Assembly: GCF_900090045.1 (NCBI RefSeq) | Contig: NC_041776.1 | Location: forward strand, 558,001-622,000 | From: Plasmodium malariae | Lineage: Eukaryota > Apicomplexa > Aconoidasida > Haemosporida > Plasmodiidae | DNA: 64,000 bases | Direction: 5' to 3' | Part shown: one piece after another, positions 53,947-64,000 of the stretch | Layout of the letters: the number at the start of each line of letters is the position of its first letter | How positions within the stretch are numbered: position 1 is the first letter of the stretch | Translations under genes and position numbers: made by a program | Notes under the pieces: model-generated | The model's input: the letters and a program-made list of their open reading frames with translations, nothing else | Told to the model about the DNA's origin: nothing | Database searches by the model: none

Positions 53947-56900
53947 ATGAAAAGCAAATATAATGTGCAGATTTATAGAAAAAGAAAAACACATCTTAGA
54001 TTAGACGTGTTACTGTTCTTCTTCTATGTAGTTTTCTTAAATTTAATTTTACAAAATAAAAAATTTGAAGCTCAGCCTTCTGATTATGAATATATTGAAA
54101 AATCAAAAAATGAAATTAAAGAAGAAAATATTTTTAAATTTAAGAATTCAATCGACTCTTCTGACCAGTTAAAGCACGAACAAAACATGAAAGAACATGA
54201 GGATCAACTTTATAATGAATTAGAAGTAGGGAAAAACGAAATAAAAGACAGTGTGGAATTTCCTAATAATGAAAAAGGAAGTAGCAAAGAAAAAGCAGAT
54301 TATAATAATAGTAATAATGGTAAAGAGAAAGAGTTTAATAATAAAAATAGGGATAATTCATTTAAACCTATAATAATAGGTAAATATAATTTAATATACA
54401 TTTTTTATAGTGTCGAATTTGTGAGTTTCCTGTTATTTATGTTTTTTCACTTGTTGATCTTCTTAATATCACAATGGAATTTAAATGTTAACTTACTTGT
54501 TTGTTATATTCATTTAAATAATACTAATCAGAATAAATACATTTACAATCTGAAGAATTTATGTACACATGTATGCATTAAGCCATTAACAAAAAAAAAT
54601 GATAAGTCTGGAATACATAGCAAAGAACGGTTTAATACTGATTATAATTTATACAAACCTAAATCTGAATTAGTTGAGTTGAAAAAAGGAAAAAATGATA
54701 TATTCATTTTTTATAAACAGAAAAAGTATATATTTAATTATAAAACCTTAGATTTCGAATCTGTTAAACATTTTGATATTTTTAATTTATCTTTTTATTT
54801 AAAATGGAATGGACTAATTGAATTTGAAACGGATGATATATATGACGAAATAAACATGAGTCACACTTTGAGGGACATAGAAGAAAGTGTAAACTATTAT
54901 GAGGATTATTATTATCATAATGACTGTGATGATAGGAATGATGGTGATAATGGCAATGATGATACTAATAACTTAAATGCCCTTTTTAGCAAAATAGATG
55001 CTCTATACTTAGGTAAAAGAAATGATATAGCCAAATCAGCTAATAAAAGTAATAAAATGTATAATGAGCTAGGGCAGGAGGAAGGGGGTAATATTCACTC
55101 TACAGTTAGGGGAAGGGGGAAAAAAAGTAAGCAAATACATACAAACGAGACATTGAATAAGTCCCATGAATCAAATTTCCCCCATGGTGATATAAACAAA
55201 AACAAGAAAAAAGTGGAAATTTCTGAAATAAAGAATGATGGGTCTAATAATGATCCTTTTTTTTATGATTATAAAAAAAAAAACTATTTTGAAATTCCAT
55301 ATGATATATATGTACATAATAATTTAAGTAAATACGGAGAGAATATATATGATATTCCATCTCCTTGCTTTAAAAAATTATTGTATGAAGCCATGTTGTC
55401 TCCATTCTTCGTTTTTCAATTTTTTAGTATTATATTATGGATGCTTGATAGCTATTGGTATTTTGGAATTTTCTCAATTTTTATTTTAATAGTTTTAGAG
55501 GCACAACTAATTAATAAAAGAATAAGAGAATTTAATCTTATAAATAGTATGAAAGTTCCTGCACAAAATGTATATGTGTACAGAAATTTACAGTGGAAAA
55601 TTATAAAATCAAATATGTTACTACCTGGAGATATATACATTTTATCAAATGAAATAAGAGGAAGTGATAATATATGTACATGTGAGACATTGCTATTAGA
55701 AGGGGTTTGTATAACTGATGAATCAATTCTTACAGGTGAATCCGTACCACTAATTAAAGCTGCTATTGATAAGAATGTGGAGGAAGAGAATGATGTTTGT
55801 ATAAAAAAGGGCGGTGAAAAAAATGGAAATAGAATTTCGATTTTTTCAAATAAAATAGATATTAAAAACAAACATAAAAAGCATATTGTTTATGCAGGAT
55901 CAAATATATTATTAACTAAAAATGAGAATAATGAATTCAAAAATAAAAAATTACCTATCAGTGGTTGTATAGGAATTGTTATAAAAAATGGATTTACAAC
56001 ATATCAAGGGAAATTAGTTAGAACAATTATTAACACTTCAGAAAAGGTGAATGCATCAAGTACCGATTCTATTATTTTTCTTATTATATTATTATTATTT
56101 TCTCTATTCGCATGTGCTTATGTGGTATATTCTGTATTAAAAGCCAATAAAGAAAGAAATTTATATGGACTTCTTTTATCCGTTTCACATATTATTACAG
56201 CAGTTATATCCCCAGAATTTCCTATAACATTATCATTGGGTGTAACGATATCAATAGTATATTTATACAACTTAAAAATATATTGCACGGAACCATTCAG
56301 ATTACCCTTTTCAGGAAAATCGAATATATGTGCATTTGATAAAACAGGAACACTAACAGAAGACAATATGATTGTTTTAGGTTTATTTGGTCTAGATAAT
56401 AATATTGAAAAGATAAATGATATAAACAAATCTATCATTAGTAGGCAAAAGGTCCCTTTTTTTTCCGTAGCGGTTATTGCAGGATGTCATTCTCTATGTA
56501 CAGTTAATAATAAATTGTTAGGGGATCCGTTAGAGAAAAACTCTTTCTTAAAATTGAAATGTATGATGAAGAGCTTGGACAGTACATATGTATACACAAA
56601 TAACAAGAACAATAGTAGTAGTAGTAGTAGTAATAACAATAATAGCAATGATTACAAGTCGGTGAATAGTTTTAGTAAAAAGTTATTTAGCTTCCATAAT
56701 GAGAAAAAGAAAAGCCCTTGTTTAGAAAATTTTCAAATTTATAAGAGATTTTTTTTTTCATCGGAACTCCAGAGGATGACTTGTATTGTTCTGCATGAAG
56801 GGTATGAAGAGGATTGGTATGGAGAGGAATATGAAGAATCTTTTACCCCATGTAAACATACAACAAAGGTAGAAAGTGATAAAATTATTAATGAAAATAT

Positions 56901-59001
56901 AGCAATTTTGGATAATTTAAAAAAACGAAAGAAGAAAGATAATAGCAAAAATGAACCTACAAAACAGTACTTAGTTTTAAGTAAAGGGTCACCAGAAATG
57001 ATGAAAAAGTTTTTAAAAAAAATTCCAGAAAATTATGATGAAGTTTTAAATAGTCTATCGATAAGGGGTTATCGTGTTTTATGCCTTGCTGCTAATGTTT
57101 TGGATAATAAAATAATTTCGAAAAATGTTAGAAGAGAAGATATAGAAAAAGATTTGTTTTTCTGTGGATTTTTAACCTTTATTTGTCCAATTAAAACATC
57201 AACACCTGAATATATAATTGATATAAAAAATGCAGGAATCAAGAACATTATGATAACAGGAGATAATGCTTTAACTGCATGCCAAGTGGCTCAAGATGTG
57301 AATATTATTCCATCTGTAAAATCTAAAGATATCTTAATTTTAAAGCTAAAAGAAGATTATTCTCTTAATGATAGGAGAATTCGTTTGGGTCCTTTATCCC
57401 AATCCAATGAAGCCATTGAACAAAGAATTACTAAAAGTCTTAATGATAAGATATCAAATGATCTAATAGGAAGTGAAATTTTCAGCAATCAGGACAAAGT
57501 AGATGCAATAGAAATGTTATATAGCATTGGTAAATCAAGCATGGTTGAAAAAAATGTTATCGAAAAAGTAACTAAAATTATTGAAAAGAATAAAAATGTA
57601 AGCAGCAGAATTTATTTTATTGATAGAGAAAATAAAAAAATGTTACCTTTTATTGATAATGAGGAATATATAAAATTATGTGAACATATTTTTTCCTTAT
57701 GTATAACAGGAGATATAATTGATTATTTTCTGAACAATTATCAAAATGATTTAACATTATTTAATGAGCTTATAAAGCGAGTGCATATATTTTGTAGAGT
57801 ATCCCCTAAACATAAAGAAATTATTATAAAAACTTTGAACAAATTGGGGAATATTAGCATTATGTGTGGTGATGGAACAAATGATATGGCAGCACTAAAA
57901 GCAGCTCATGTTGGTATTTCATTATTAAGTATTAAAATAAGCTATAAAAACAAGGAGATAGATAATAGCAATAACAATAAGCAATATAACGCGAACTCTT
58001 TGAACACGTATGATAAAGGTTACAATAATTATTATGCTAACAGTGAAAATCATTTTAGAAATCCTTATAATAATTTATATGCACCTTATAACAGTAGTAG
58101 TACTACTACTGCAAGCAGTGGTAGTAGTAACATGAATGCAAAATATTATGAACAAATGAAAAAATATAATGAGAGGAAACAAGCATTAGAAAATATGATG
58201 CAATCCATAGATGACTCTTTGCCATTGATAAAATTAGGAGAAGCAAGCATAGCATCTCCATTTACATATAAAGGAAATGATATAAAATGTGTTAAAGAGA
58301 TTATATGTTGTGGTAGATGTGCACTAGCAAAAGTTATAATGATGTATAAATTAATGATTATAAATTCATTGATTACGGCCTTTTCAGTTTCTATTTTAAC
58401 TTTGGATGGAGTAAAATTAAGTGATGCACAAACTACTGTTATATCGTTATTATACACGTCATTAATTGTATTAATATCTAAAACAACTCCTCTTGAAAAT
58501 ATTTCAAATTATTCTCCTCCAAACTCTTTATTTAACATTTCTGTTATCGCTTCCTTAATATGTCAAGTGTTTGTTCATTTTTTTATTTTAATATATGGAT
58601 GGAAATTAGCTAGCTCTTATAGAGAACCTGATTATGTTCCGGACTTAAAAGGAGATATTGACCCAAATATAGTAAATACTTGTATTTATTACCTAATATA
58701 TTGTATTAATTTATCAATTTTTTCAAGTAATTATGAAGGTTTACCTTTCATGATACCACTTCATAAAAATAAAGAAATTATTTTTATATTTATTTCGAAT
58801 ATTATCTTTTTATTTTCTCTTGTTCTTAATATTTTACCTTTTTTAAATTATTTCTTCTCTCTTGTGTCATTTCCCAATTTCCACTTGCAACTTGTATTTT
58901 TGTTTTTAATGATATCAGATATTGTTGTTCCATACATCATTTGTAATTTTATCAGATATTTAAGATTTTATTCATTTACAAAATTTAATGTTAGATTGTA
59001 A
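53947..59001 (+). CDS. ATP13A1: P5A-type P-ATPase (ATP13A1/Spf1 family), ER
   Basis: Members of P5A sit in the ER and remove misinserted transmembrane helices; older annotation calls them cation transporters. 1684 residues, longer than yeast Spf1 (about 1200) because of inserts. Hydrophobic N-terminal segment (LLFFFYVVFLNLILQ), a low-complexity stretch, then membrane helices (YIFYSVEFVSFLLFMFFHLL). Actuator motif: DESILTGESVPLIKA (TGES at 596-599). Helix M4: VISPEFPITLSLGV, in the place of the PPELP of P5A enzymes. Phosphorylation site: CAFDKTGTLTEDNM with Asp798. Nucleotide-binding part: YLVLSKGSPEMM; then MITGDNALTACQVA and the hinge CGDGTNDMAALKAAHVGISLL (Asp1309). Six C-terminal membrane helices follow. 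Asn/Ser-rich inserts sit in the N- and P-domains. TGES, SKGSPE and the hinge agree with P5A better than P5B. Confidence 0.93.
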   Translation: MKSKYNVQIYRKRKTHLRLDVLLFFFYVVFLNLILQNKKFEAQPSDYEYIEKSKNEIKEENIFKFKNSIDSSDQLKHEQNMKEHEDQLYNELEVGKNEIKDSVEFPNNEKGSSKEKADYNNSNNGKEKEFNNKNRDNSFKPIIIGKYNLIYIFYSVEFVSFLLFMFFHLLIFLISQWNLNVNLLVCYIHLNNTNQNKYIYNLKNLCTHVCIKPLTKKNDKSGIHSKERFNTDYNLYKPKSELVELKKGKNDIFIFYKQKKYIFNYKTLDFESVKHFDIFNLSFYLKWNGLIEFETDDIYDEINMSHTLRDIEESVNYYEDYYYHNDCDDRNDGDNGNDDTNNLNALFSKIDALYLGKRNDIAKSANKSNKMYNELGQEEGGNIHSTVRGRGKKSKQIHTNETLNKSHESNFPHGDINKNKKKVEISEIKNDGSNNDPFFYDYKKKNYFEIPYDIYVHNNLSKYGENIYDIPSPCFKKLLYEAMLSPFFVFQFFSIILWMLDSYWYFGIFSIFILIVLEAQLINKRIREFNLINSMKVPAQNVYVYRNLQWKIIKSNMLLPGDIYILSNEIRGSDNICTCETLLLEGVCITDESILTGESVPLIKAAIDKNVEEENDVCIKKGGEKNGNRISIFSNKIDIKNKHKKHIVYAGSNILLTKNENNEFKNKKLPISGCIGIVIKNGFTTYQGKLVRTIINTSEKVNASSTDSIIFLIILLLFSLFACAYVVYSVLKANKERNLYGLLLSVSHIITAVISPEFPITLSLGVTISIVYLYNLKIYCTEPFRLPFSGKSNICAFDKTGTLTEDNMIVLGLFGLDNNIEKINDINKSIISRQKVPFFSVAVIAGCHSLCTVNNKLLGDPLEKNSFLKLKCMMKSLDSTYVYTNNKNNSSSSSSNNNNSNDYKSVNSFSKKLFSFHNEKKKSPCLENFQIYKRFFFSSELQRMTCIVLHEGYEEDWYGEEYEESFTPCKHTTKVESDKIINENIAILDNLKKRKKKDNSKNEPTKQYLVLSKGSPEMMKKFLKKIPENYDEVLNSLSIRGYRVLCLAANVLDNKIISKNVRREDIEKDLFFCGFLTFICPIKTSTPEYIIDIKNAGIKNIMITGDNALTACQVAQDVNIIPSVKSKDILILKLKEDYSLNDRRIRLGPLSQSNEAIEQRITKSLNDKISNDLIGSEIFSNQDKVDAIEMLYSIGKSSMVEKNVIEKVTKIIEKNKNVSSRIYFIDRENKKMLPFIDNEEYIKLCEHIFSLCITGDIIDYFLNNYQNDLTLFNELIKRVHIFCRVSPKHKEIIIKTLNKLGNISIMCGDGTNDMAALKAAHVGISLLSIKISYKNKEIDNSNNNKQYNANSLNTYDKGYNNYYANSENHFRNPYNNLYAPYNSSSTTTASSGSSNMNAKYYEQMKKYNERKQALENMMQSIDDSLPLIKLGEASIASPFTYKGNDIKCVKEIICCGRCALAKVIMMYKLMIINSLITAFSVSILTLDGVKLSDAQTTVISLLYTSLIVLISKTTPLENISNYSPPNSLFNISVIASLICQVFVHFFILIYGWKLASSYREPDYVPDLKGDIDPNIVNTCIYYLIYCINLSIFSSNYEGLPFMIPLHKNKEIIFIFISNIIFLFSLVLNILPFLNYFFSLVSFPNFHLQLVFLFLMISDIVVPYIICNFIRYLRFYSFTKFNVRL

Positions 59002-60795
59002 CAATGCTTTTATAATACAATTATTTTGTACATGTAAATGCGAACAAGGAATTTATACTAACAATTGCATTTTTTTATGGCAAAATAAAGTATATTTTGT
59101 TTTTTTCCATTTCATTGCAATAATGTACAAAAAACAAAAGAAAATAAATAGATAAATTAATATAAAGCTGTTGAAGCTACGTACATTTTTTTGCTTGAAT
59201 TTTTACTTGAGCTTTATTTTTATTTTTATTTTTTTAATTATATATTATTCCTTTTTTTACATAATATCTAATTTTTTTCCACATTTATTTATTCCATAGT
59301 TCCCTTTAAACTATTAAATGAAAAAAAGATGTTTTTATTATTAAAAGAGAAAAAAAGTGATATCAGTAATTATTAATTTACAACATTCACAGAAATGAGA
59401 TATAAAATTGCTTACATTAATATATAAAAATGGGATTCAAGTTACGAAGGTACTATTTTTATAGGTATGTTTAACGTAACTGCGCATGTACTAGTCTGTA
59501 ATATGGAAAAATATACGCATGAATATAATTATTTTTTCTCGTTAAACTTACATATGTTGTAAGTTTCTTCAAAAAATATTTTTTCCAATCTTTATGATTC
59601 TATAGTATATGTGTGTAAGATATCATATTGTGCAAATAATGGTTAAGCACTCCTTTTTAATTTTCACAGCTTTTCTTGCAAATTAATCGAATTTTTTTTT
59701 ATTTATATTCCAAAATTTTATTCTATTTTAATGAAAAAAAAGGGAACATAGTGACATTGTAAAGAGCACTAATAATTTCAAGAACTTAATCTGATGCATA
59801 ATCAGGCCTATATAAATATATACATACATAAGTACAAGAGCATTTCTCTTTCTGGGAAGGGAAATGGAAATTAAAATAATTAAAACGAAAAAGTGTTATG
59901 ATGTTCATAATTAGAAAAAAAAAATTTATACGATATATATTATATATATATATATAAATCAAATAAAAAAACTCCTAAAAGCATAACTCTAGATGATGAT
60001 TATTTGCTTGTGTTTAAAAATCTATTGTGCTTTAAAATTTCGCCTTTTCTAATTTATATTTTGCTGGTTCATATTTTTTAATTTACATTTTTCTCTTTTA
60101 CTTTAAAAAAGAAAAATGAAATATTAACTCGAAATGAATATTTCATTATTTATATATATTTCTTTATCTAATTTATGGGCAGTGTGTTGATGAAATTCAT
60201 CCATATTTTGGGAACTGTTTTTTAAGGGGAAATGTGTATTATTAATTGGGTTATATAGAAATAAGCAGTAAAATAAAAGGAAATTTACACTAATTTGAAA
60301 TTTGTGTAACTTTTTTTTCTATTTCGTTTACATATATTTATGAGATAAAAAATTTCTTATTATTCTAAAGTAACACTAATTATATAATAATATAATTCTA
60401 AACAAAGGAAAAGAGGTTGGCGAGTCACCATTTTTTTTTTTTTTTTTTCAAAAATTGTGGTGCATAAAAAATGTAAATTTCACTGGATATTTGAAGAACA
60501 CATATATTGAAATGTTAGGAAATTGTTATAAAAAATTTTACTTAAATATAAAAGAGAGTTACAATTAAAACTAATTACTTATTAATGCATATGTTTAGAA
60601 CTATTTTTAGCTTTATTGTTCAACTTTCCCTTTCTTTTTTTTCCTTTCTTTTTTTTTTTTTTCTTCCTTTCTCTCATTTCTTGAACTTTATCCAACATAT
60701 ACATTCATTCTTTTAATATGAATTTAAAAAATTGTTTAAAATAACTTGTATATAAAGTAGAAAATATTTTATTATTTACATTTTGGTTGTTTGTA

Positions 60796-60828
<33 letters not shown>

Positions 60829-61774
60829 CTTCATATATATATATATATATATTTATAAACACATGTAATAAAGTCACAAAGGTTATAATTATTAAACTTG
60901 GGCCAAGAAGATTTGTGCTGTTCGTTTTGTAGAAATAGTCAGTACTATTTTTTTATTTTCTAATTTTTTTTATTTGATCTTTTTCGGTTTTTTCCTCTTA
61001 ATATGAATAAAATAATTTTGGGACGTTATAATTTTTTATGACCACAATAATAGTTTAAAAAAAAATAAAAAGAAGTTACAAAATTGCGTCTCTTATACCA
61101 ATTTGGAATTTTTTTTTTTTTAATATATCTGCAAAAAAGCAATTAAAATAACTGCAAAATTTATGAACAAAATAAAAAAAAAAATTACGAAATAAATGCA
61201 TTATCAACAATTTTTTGAGAGAAAAAATAATTTACTATAAGAGAAAATTATAGAGGGAATATATACTCTATAAAGAGATAACATTTGTGGGTGATGGATG
61301 AAAAAAAAGAAAACATAAAAAATTTGTGTACAAAAATAATTATATATTTATATTCGTATTCATATATATGTACACATATATGTAGAATGAAACAGCGCAG
61401 ATAACGCATCTAACACATATACTAATAGCGCAGAAGGAACTTTATTAATGAGCAAGTACTTGAAGCAATAAAAACATTGATGATAAAAGAGTTAACAATT
61501 TTCGAAATTGTGGGAACATATATAGATAGGGTACGCAGGGAATAATTCAAAAAAATAAATAAGGTTAAATATGGTAGTTCAAAGGAAGGAAGTAATAATC
61601 GGTTAGTACGTACACATACATATATATACACGCATTTATAGATACTTAAGTAAATATATACACATAACCACGTATATATGCTTTCAGCCACTTACAATTA
61701 TATAAAAAAATAATATACATAAGGAAGGCTTTTTCAAAATGAACAGGAGCTGTTTTATTACCGATTAACAGAAA
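59002..61774. other. 2.8-kb intergenic region between two plus-strand genes
   Basis: Very AT-rich. Several long T tracts (60431-60449, 60799-60829), (TA)n at 59938-59957 and 60835-60853, poly(A) tracts, and no frame with coding character. It should contain the ATPase 3' UTR and the promoter of the last gene. The minus-strand frame at 61422-61691 looks like chance. Confidence 0.5.
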
Positions 61775-64000
61775 ATGAAAGAATTATCGATAGAAAAAGA
61801 GTTAGAACTGATATATGAATACATGACATCATTTGAACATTTAATGAGGAATTTTAGTGATTATATTAAAAGAAAAAAGACAAAAAGAAAAGTTATTGAA
61901 AAAAGTGATTTGATAGATAAATTTTTTCTTAAATATTTAAATAAAAATATACCATCCAAGTTATTTCTTCATATGAAATGTACAAGAAATAGTAATTTTT
62001 ATGAACATATTTTTCTCTGCACTTTTTATCAAATTATTGTAAAATATATAGTTTATGACCCGTTGTTTCGGTATCAAAAAAGTTTAGAACATGATATTGA
62101 TGAGGAAAGTGGGGACTTTCAAAAAGAAGGAAGTAACAATATATACTTGGAGGGGAATATAAACAGTTATAGTGACACTATATATATGGATGATGATGAG
62201 AAGTGTTTAGGTAAGGAATTATTTGATGATGATGCGAGGGATCGTGGTAAGGAAAGGTTTGGTGATGATGGAAAGGACGGTGGTAAGGTAAAAGCTCCTA
62301 AAATAGAATCAGTTGAAGCATGTCGAAAAAATGATGATACGTCAAAATTAATAGATAACACAAATACGTATTTTATTTCACGGAAAAGCAAAGAGAAGAA
62401 AGAAAGAATAACAAGGGAGGTACTTGATATTATCGAAAAAGAAAACTTAAAATTCCAAAAGTTAAATGATGAATATTTTATTCTTAATTTGACATATGAG
62501 AAAATATGTGACCTAATATATTCCTTTGGTATCGTATGTTATATATTTGAATTTTATTCATTTTTTAAGATAAAAAATATTAATATTATGAAAAATAAAA
62601 AATGCTCATTTAATTTCTTTAACTGGATGTTTGATATAAAATATAACGTTTTGAAAAATATGAATTTAAGTTCAGTAAATAAAAAAAGTAAATATAATAC
62701 AAAAAATGAAAGTGATAAGAATTGTTCTTTGGGTGAAAAGTTATATGATGACATTACTATTAGTGATGTCAAAAAATGCATGAATGATGAAGAAACTTAC
62801 TGTAATGATAACAGTAATAAAAACAATTTTTATAATATTGAAGGTTTCAGTAGTAATAATAAATTTTTTGAAAATGAAAATTCTTTTGTTGATGAAAATT
62901 TTCTAATTTATATGTTAACTAAAAAAGAAGACATTGAAAATATTTTTTCATCGTACAATGAAGAGAAAAAAAGAAAAAATCATCCCTCAATGAATTATGG
63001 GGAAAACATTCTAAATAACAGCATTTTAAATGTTGAAAAGATAAGGGAAAATAATAACACTATAAATGAAGAACAGATTATCAGTAACAATTATCTTGAG
63101 GGTGATGGTAAGTATAGAGAGAATGTAAATAACACTGTAAGCAATGTAAACAATTTGATTAGTGGAAATATCGATTTTTTAAAGAGCTCTCAATTAAATA
63201 ATAATATTAATGGTAATACGCATAATATAAGTAGCATGAATAATATAAGAAGCATGCATAATATAAGAAGCATGCATAATATAAGAAGCATGAATAATAT
63301 AAGAAGCATGAATAATATAAGAAGCATGAATAATATAAGTATTAGGAATAATATTAATGATGTGGATAGTATTAATAGTGTGAATAATATAAGTAATAGC
63401 AAAACAAAAAAAAATTACGAAATAATAAAGGCCCATTTAGAAAATATATACGTTAAGATGAAAAATGTGAAAACATCGAGACTATACGTATCGTTGTATT
63501 TATATGTGAACTATGTATTTGAGTTTTTAGATGATAATAGCAAGAAACATTTTAAGAAAATAAGTACTTTCAATTTATGTTTTGATGAAAGCACATATGA
63601 AACTAAAATTATGGACAATTTATGTATGGTAAATAATTTAAACAATTATTGTAGTAGTAACTTAAGTAAGAATAATGATCATTATTTAAAAAAAAAAAAT
63701 TTCATTTCATTTCATTTAGGTGGTTTTATTGAATTTATTAATAAAAAAAATTCATCTAATAAAAAAAATGTTATAATGCATTTAAAAAAGTACATTGATA
63801 ATGATTTATTTAATGACAAAAATGTGCTATCTATTGAATATAATGAGATGGATGATAAGAAATATAAGAATATCAATGAACATGATGAATATTACAAGAT
63901 TTGTTTTAGCCATAATGGGGGGTATGAACAAGAGTATCTGAGTAACAAAAATTCCATTTTGAGCAGTGGTAATGATACTTGTATTGGTAAAGATAGAAGT
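61775..64000 (+). CDS. Unknown Plasmodium protein, 3' end outside window
   Basis: An open frame from the ATG at 61775 runs 742 codons to the window edge without a stop. The start MKELSIEKELELIYEYMTSF begins a helical section that continues to about residue 110 (HIFLCTFYQIIVKYIVYDPL). An acidic Asp/Gly/Lys insert follows (150-180), then LNDEYFILNLTYEKICDLIY and FNFFNWMFDIKYNVL, then Asn-rich sequence with a tandem NIRSM(N/H)N repeat near residues 485-525, and a possibly folded part (RLYVSLYLYVNYVFEFLDDN, NFISFHLGGFIEFIN). No signal peptide, no family recognised. Direction is the same as the P5A ATPase, 2.8 kb away. Exact start uncertain, since an upstream exon cannot be excluded. Confidence 0.7.
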   Translation, partial: MKELSIEKELELIYEYMTSFEHLMRNFSDYIKRKKTKRKVIEKSDLIDKFFLKYLNKNIPSKLFLHMKCTRNSNFYEHIFLCTFYQIIVKYIVYDPLFRYQKSLEHDIDEESGDFQKEGSNNIYLEGNINSYSDTIYMDDDEKCLGKELFDDDARDRGKERFGDDGKDGGKVKAPKIESVEACRKNDDTSKLIDNTNTYFISRKSKEKKERITREVLDIIEKENLKFQKLNDEYFILNLTYEKICDLIYSFGIVCYIFEFYSFFKIKNINIMKNKKCSFNFFNWMFDIKYNVLKNMNLSSVNKKSKYNTKNESDKNCSLGEKLYDDITISDVKKCMNDEETYCNDNSNKNNFYNIEGFSSNNKFFENENSFVDENFLIYMLTKKEDIENIFSSYNEEKKRKNHPSMNYGENILNNSILNVEKIRENNNTINEEQIISNNYLEGDGKYRENVNNTVSNVNNLISGNIDFLKSSQLNNNINGNTHNISSMNNIRSMHNIRSMHNIRSMNNIRSMNNIRSMNNISIRNNINDVDSINSVNNISNSKTKKNYEIIKAHLENIYVKMKNVKTSRLYVSLYLYVNYVFEFLDDNSKKHFKKISTFNLCFDESTYETKIMDNLCMVNNLNNYCSSNLSKNNDHYLKKKNFISFHLGGFIEFINKKNSSNKKNVIMHLKKYIDNDLFNDKNVLSIEYNEMDDKKYKNINEHDEYYKICFSHNGGYEQEYLSNKNSILSSGNDTCIGKDRS
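63226..63345 (+). repeat. Coding 18-bp repeat (NIRSMN/H)
   Basis: Six or seven direct copies of an 18-bp unit (ATAAGAAGCATGAATAAT type, with CATAAT variants) encode tandem IRSM(N/H)N hexapeptides in the last gene. Copies are almost identical, so the array is probably variable in length between isolates. Confidence 0.9.

Overview
The window is nuclear DNA of a malaria parasite (Plasmodium). Support: strongly AT-rich non-coding DNA full of poly(A)/(T) tracts and (TA)n, proteins interrupted by Asn/Lys/Asp-rich low-complexity inserts, short GT-AG introns, apicoplast-type signal leaders, and a gene order that matches, as far as I remember it, the P. falciparum chromosome 7 segment running from a MATH-type ubiquitin hydrolase through TIM50, VPS53, IscS, DNMT2 and proteasome alpha5 to a P5 ATPase. 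Many coding regions are less AT-rich than expected for P. falciparum, so a P. malariae- or P. ovale-like species seems likelier, but the species cannot be fixed from the sequence alone.

Layout. 1-9.7 kb (-): a USP7-like deubiquitinase whose 3' end leaves the window; its catalytic core is split by a roughly 500-residue insert, and its frame is broken twice at long poly(A) tracts. 9.7-15.6 kb: an unusually long (5.8 kb) divergent intergenic region with a 24/25-bp tandem repeat. 15.6-18 kb (+): a two-exon gene of unknown function. 18.9-20.4 kb (-): a small secreted or apicoplast bS21-like protein, and a three-exon DAD1/OST2 (oligosaccharyltransferase) gene assembled here from splice signals. 22-23.5 kb (+): TIM50. 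24.1-31.3 kb (-): VPS53 (GARP) and a large signal-peptide protein. 33.5-35.2 kb (-): mitochondrial cysteine desulfurase. 36.7-39.1 kb (-): DNMT2. 39.5-41.5 kb: a small unknown gene (-) and proteasome alpha5 (+), whose start codons lie only 3 bp apart. 42.2-44.4 kb (-): an mTERF protein. 45.5-48.7 kb (+): an unknown helical protein with a short last exon. 49.4-51.9 kb (-): unknown. 53.9-59 kb (+): a P5A-type ATPase. 61.8 kb to the end (+): an unknown gene, cut by the window edge.

The genes are eukaryotic housekeeping genes, each with its own transcription unit. Several serve organelles: mitochondrion (TIM50, IscS), ER (DAD1, P5A ATPase), Golgi/endosome (VPS53), and probably the apicoplast (mTERF, bS21-like and the 28.3-31.3 kb protein). 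I saw no rRNA, tRNA, mobile element, CRISPR array or viral sequence. Nothing here amounts to a clearly new biological system. The most useful leads are the split USP7 domain, the 3-bp divergent start pair, the optional in-frame intron encoding a membrane-like segment, and four families of intergenic tandem repeats.
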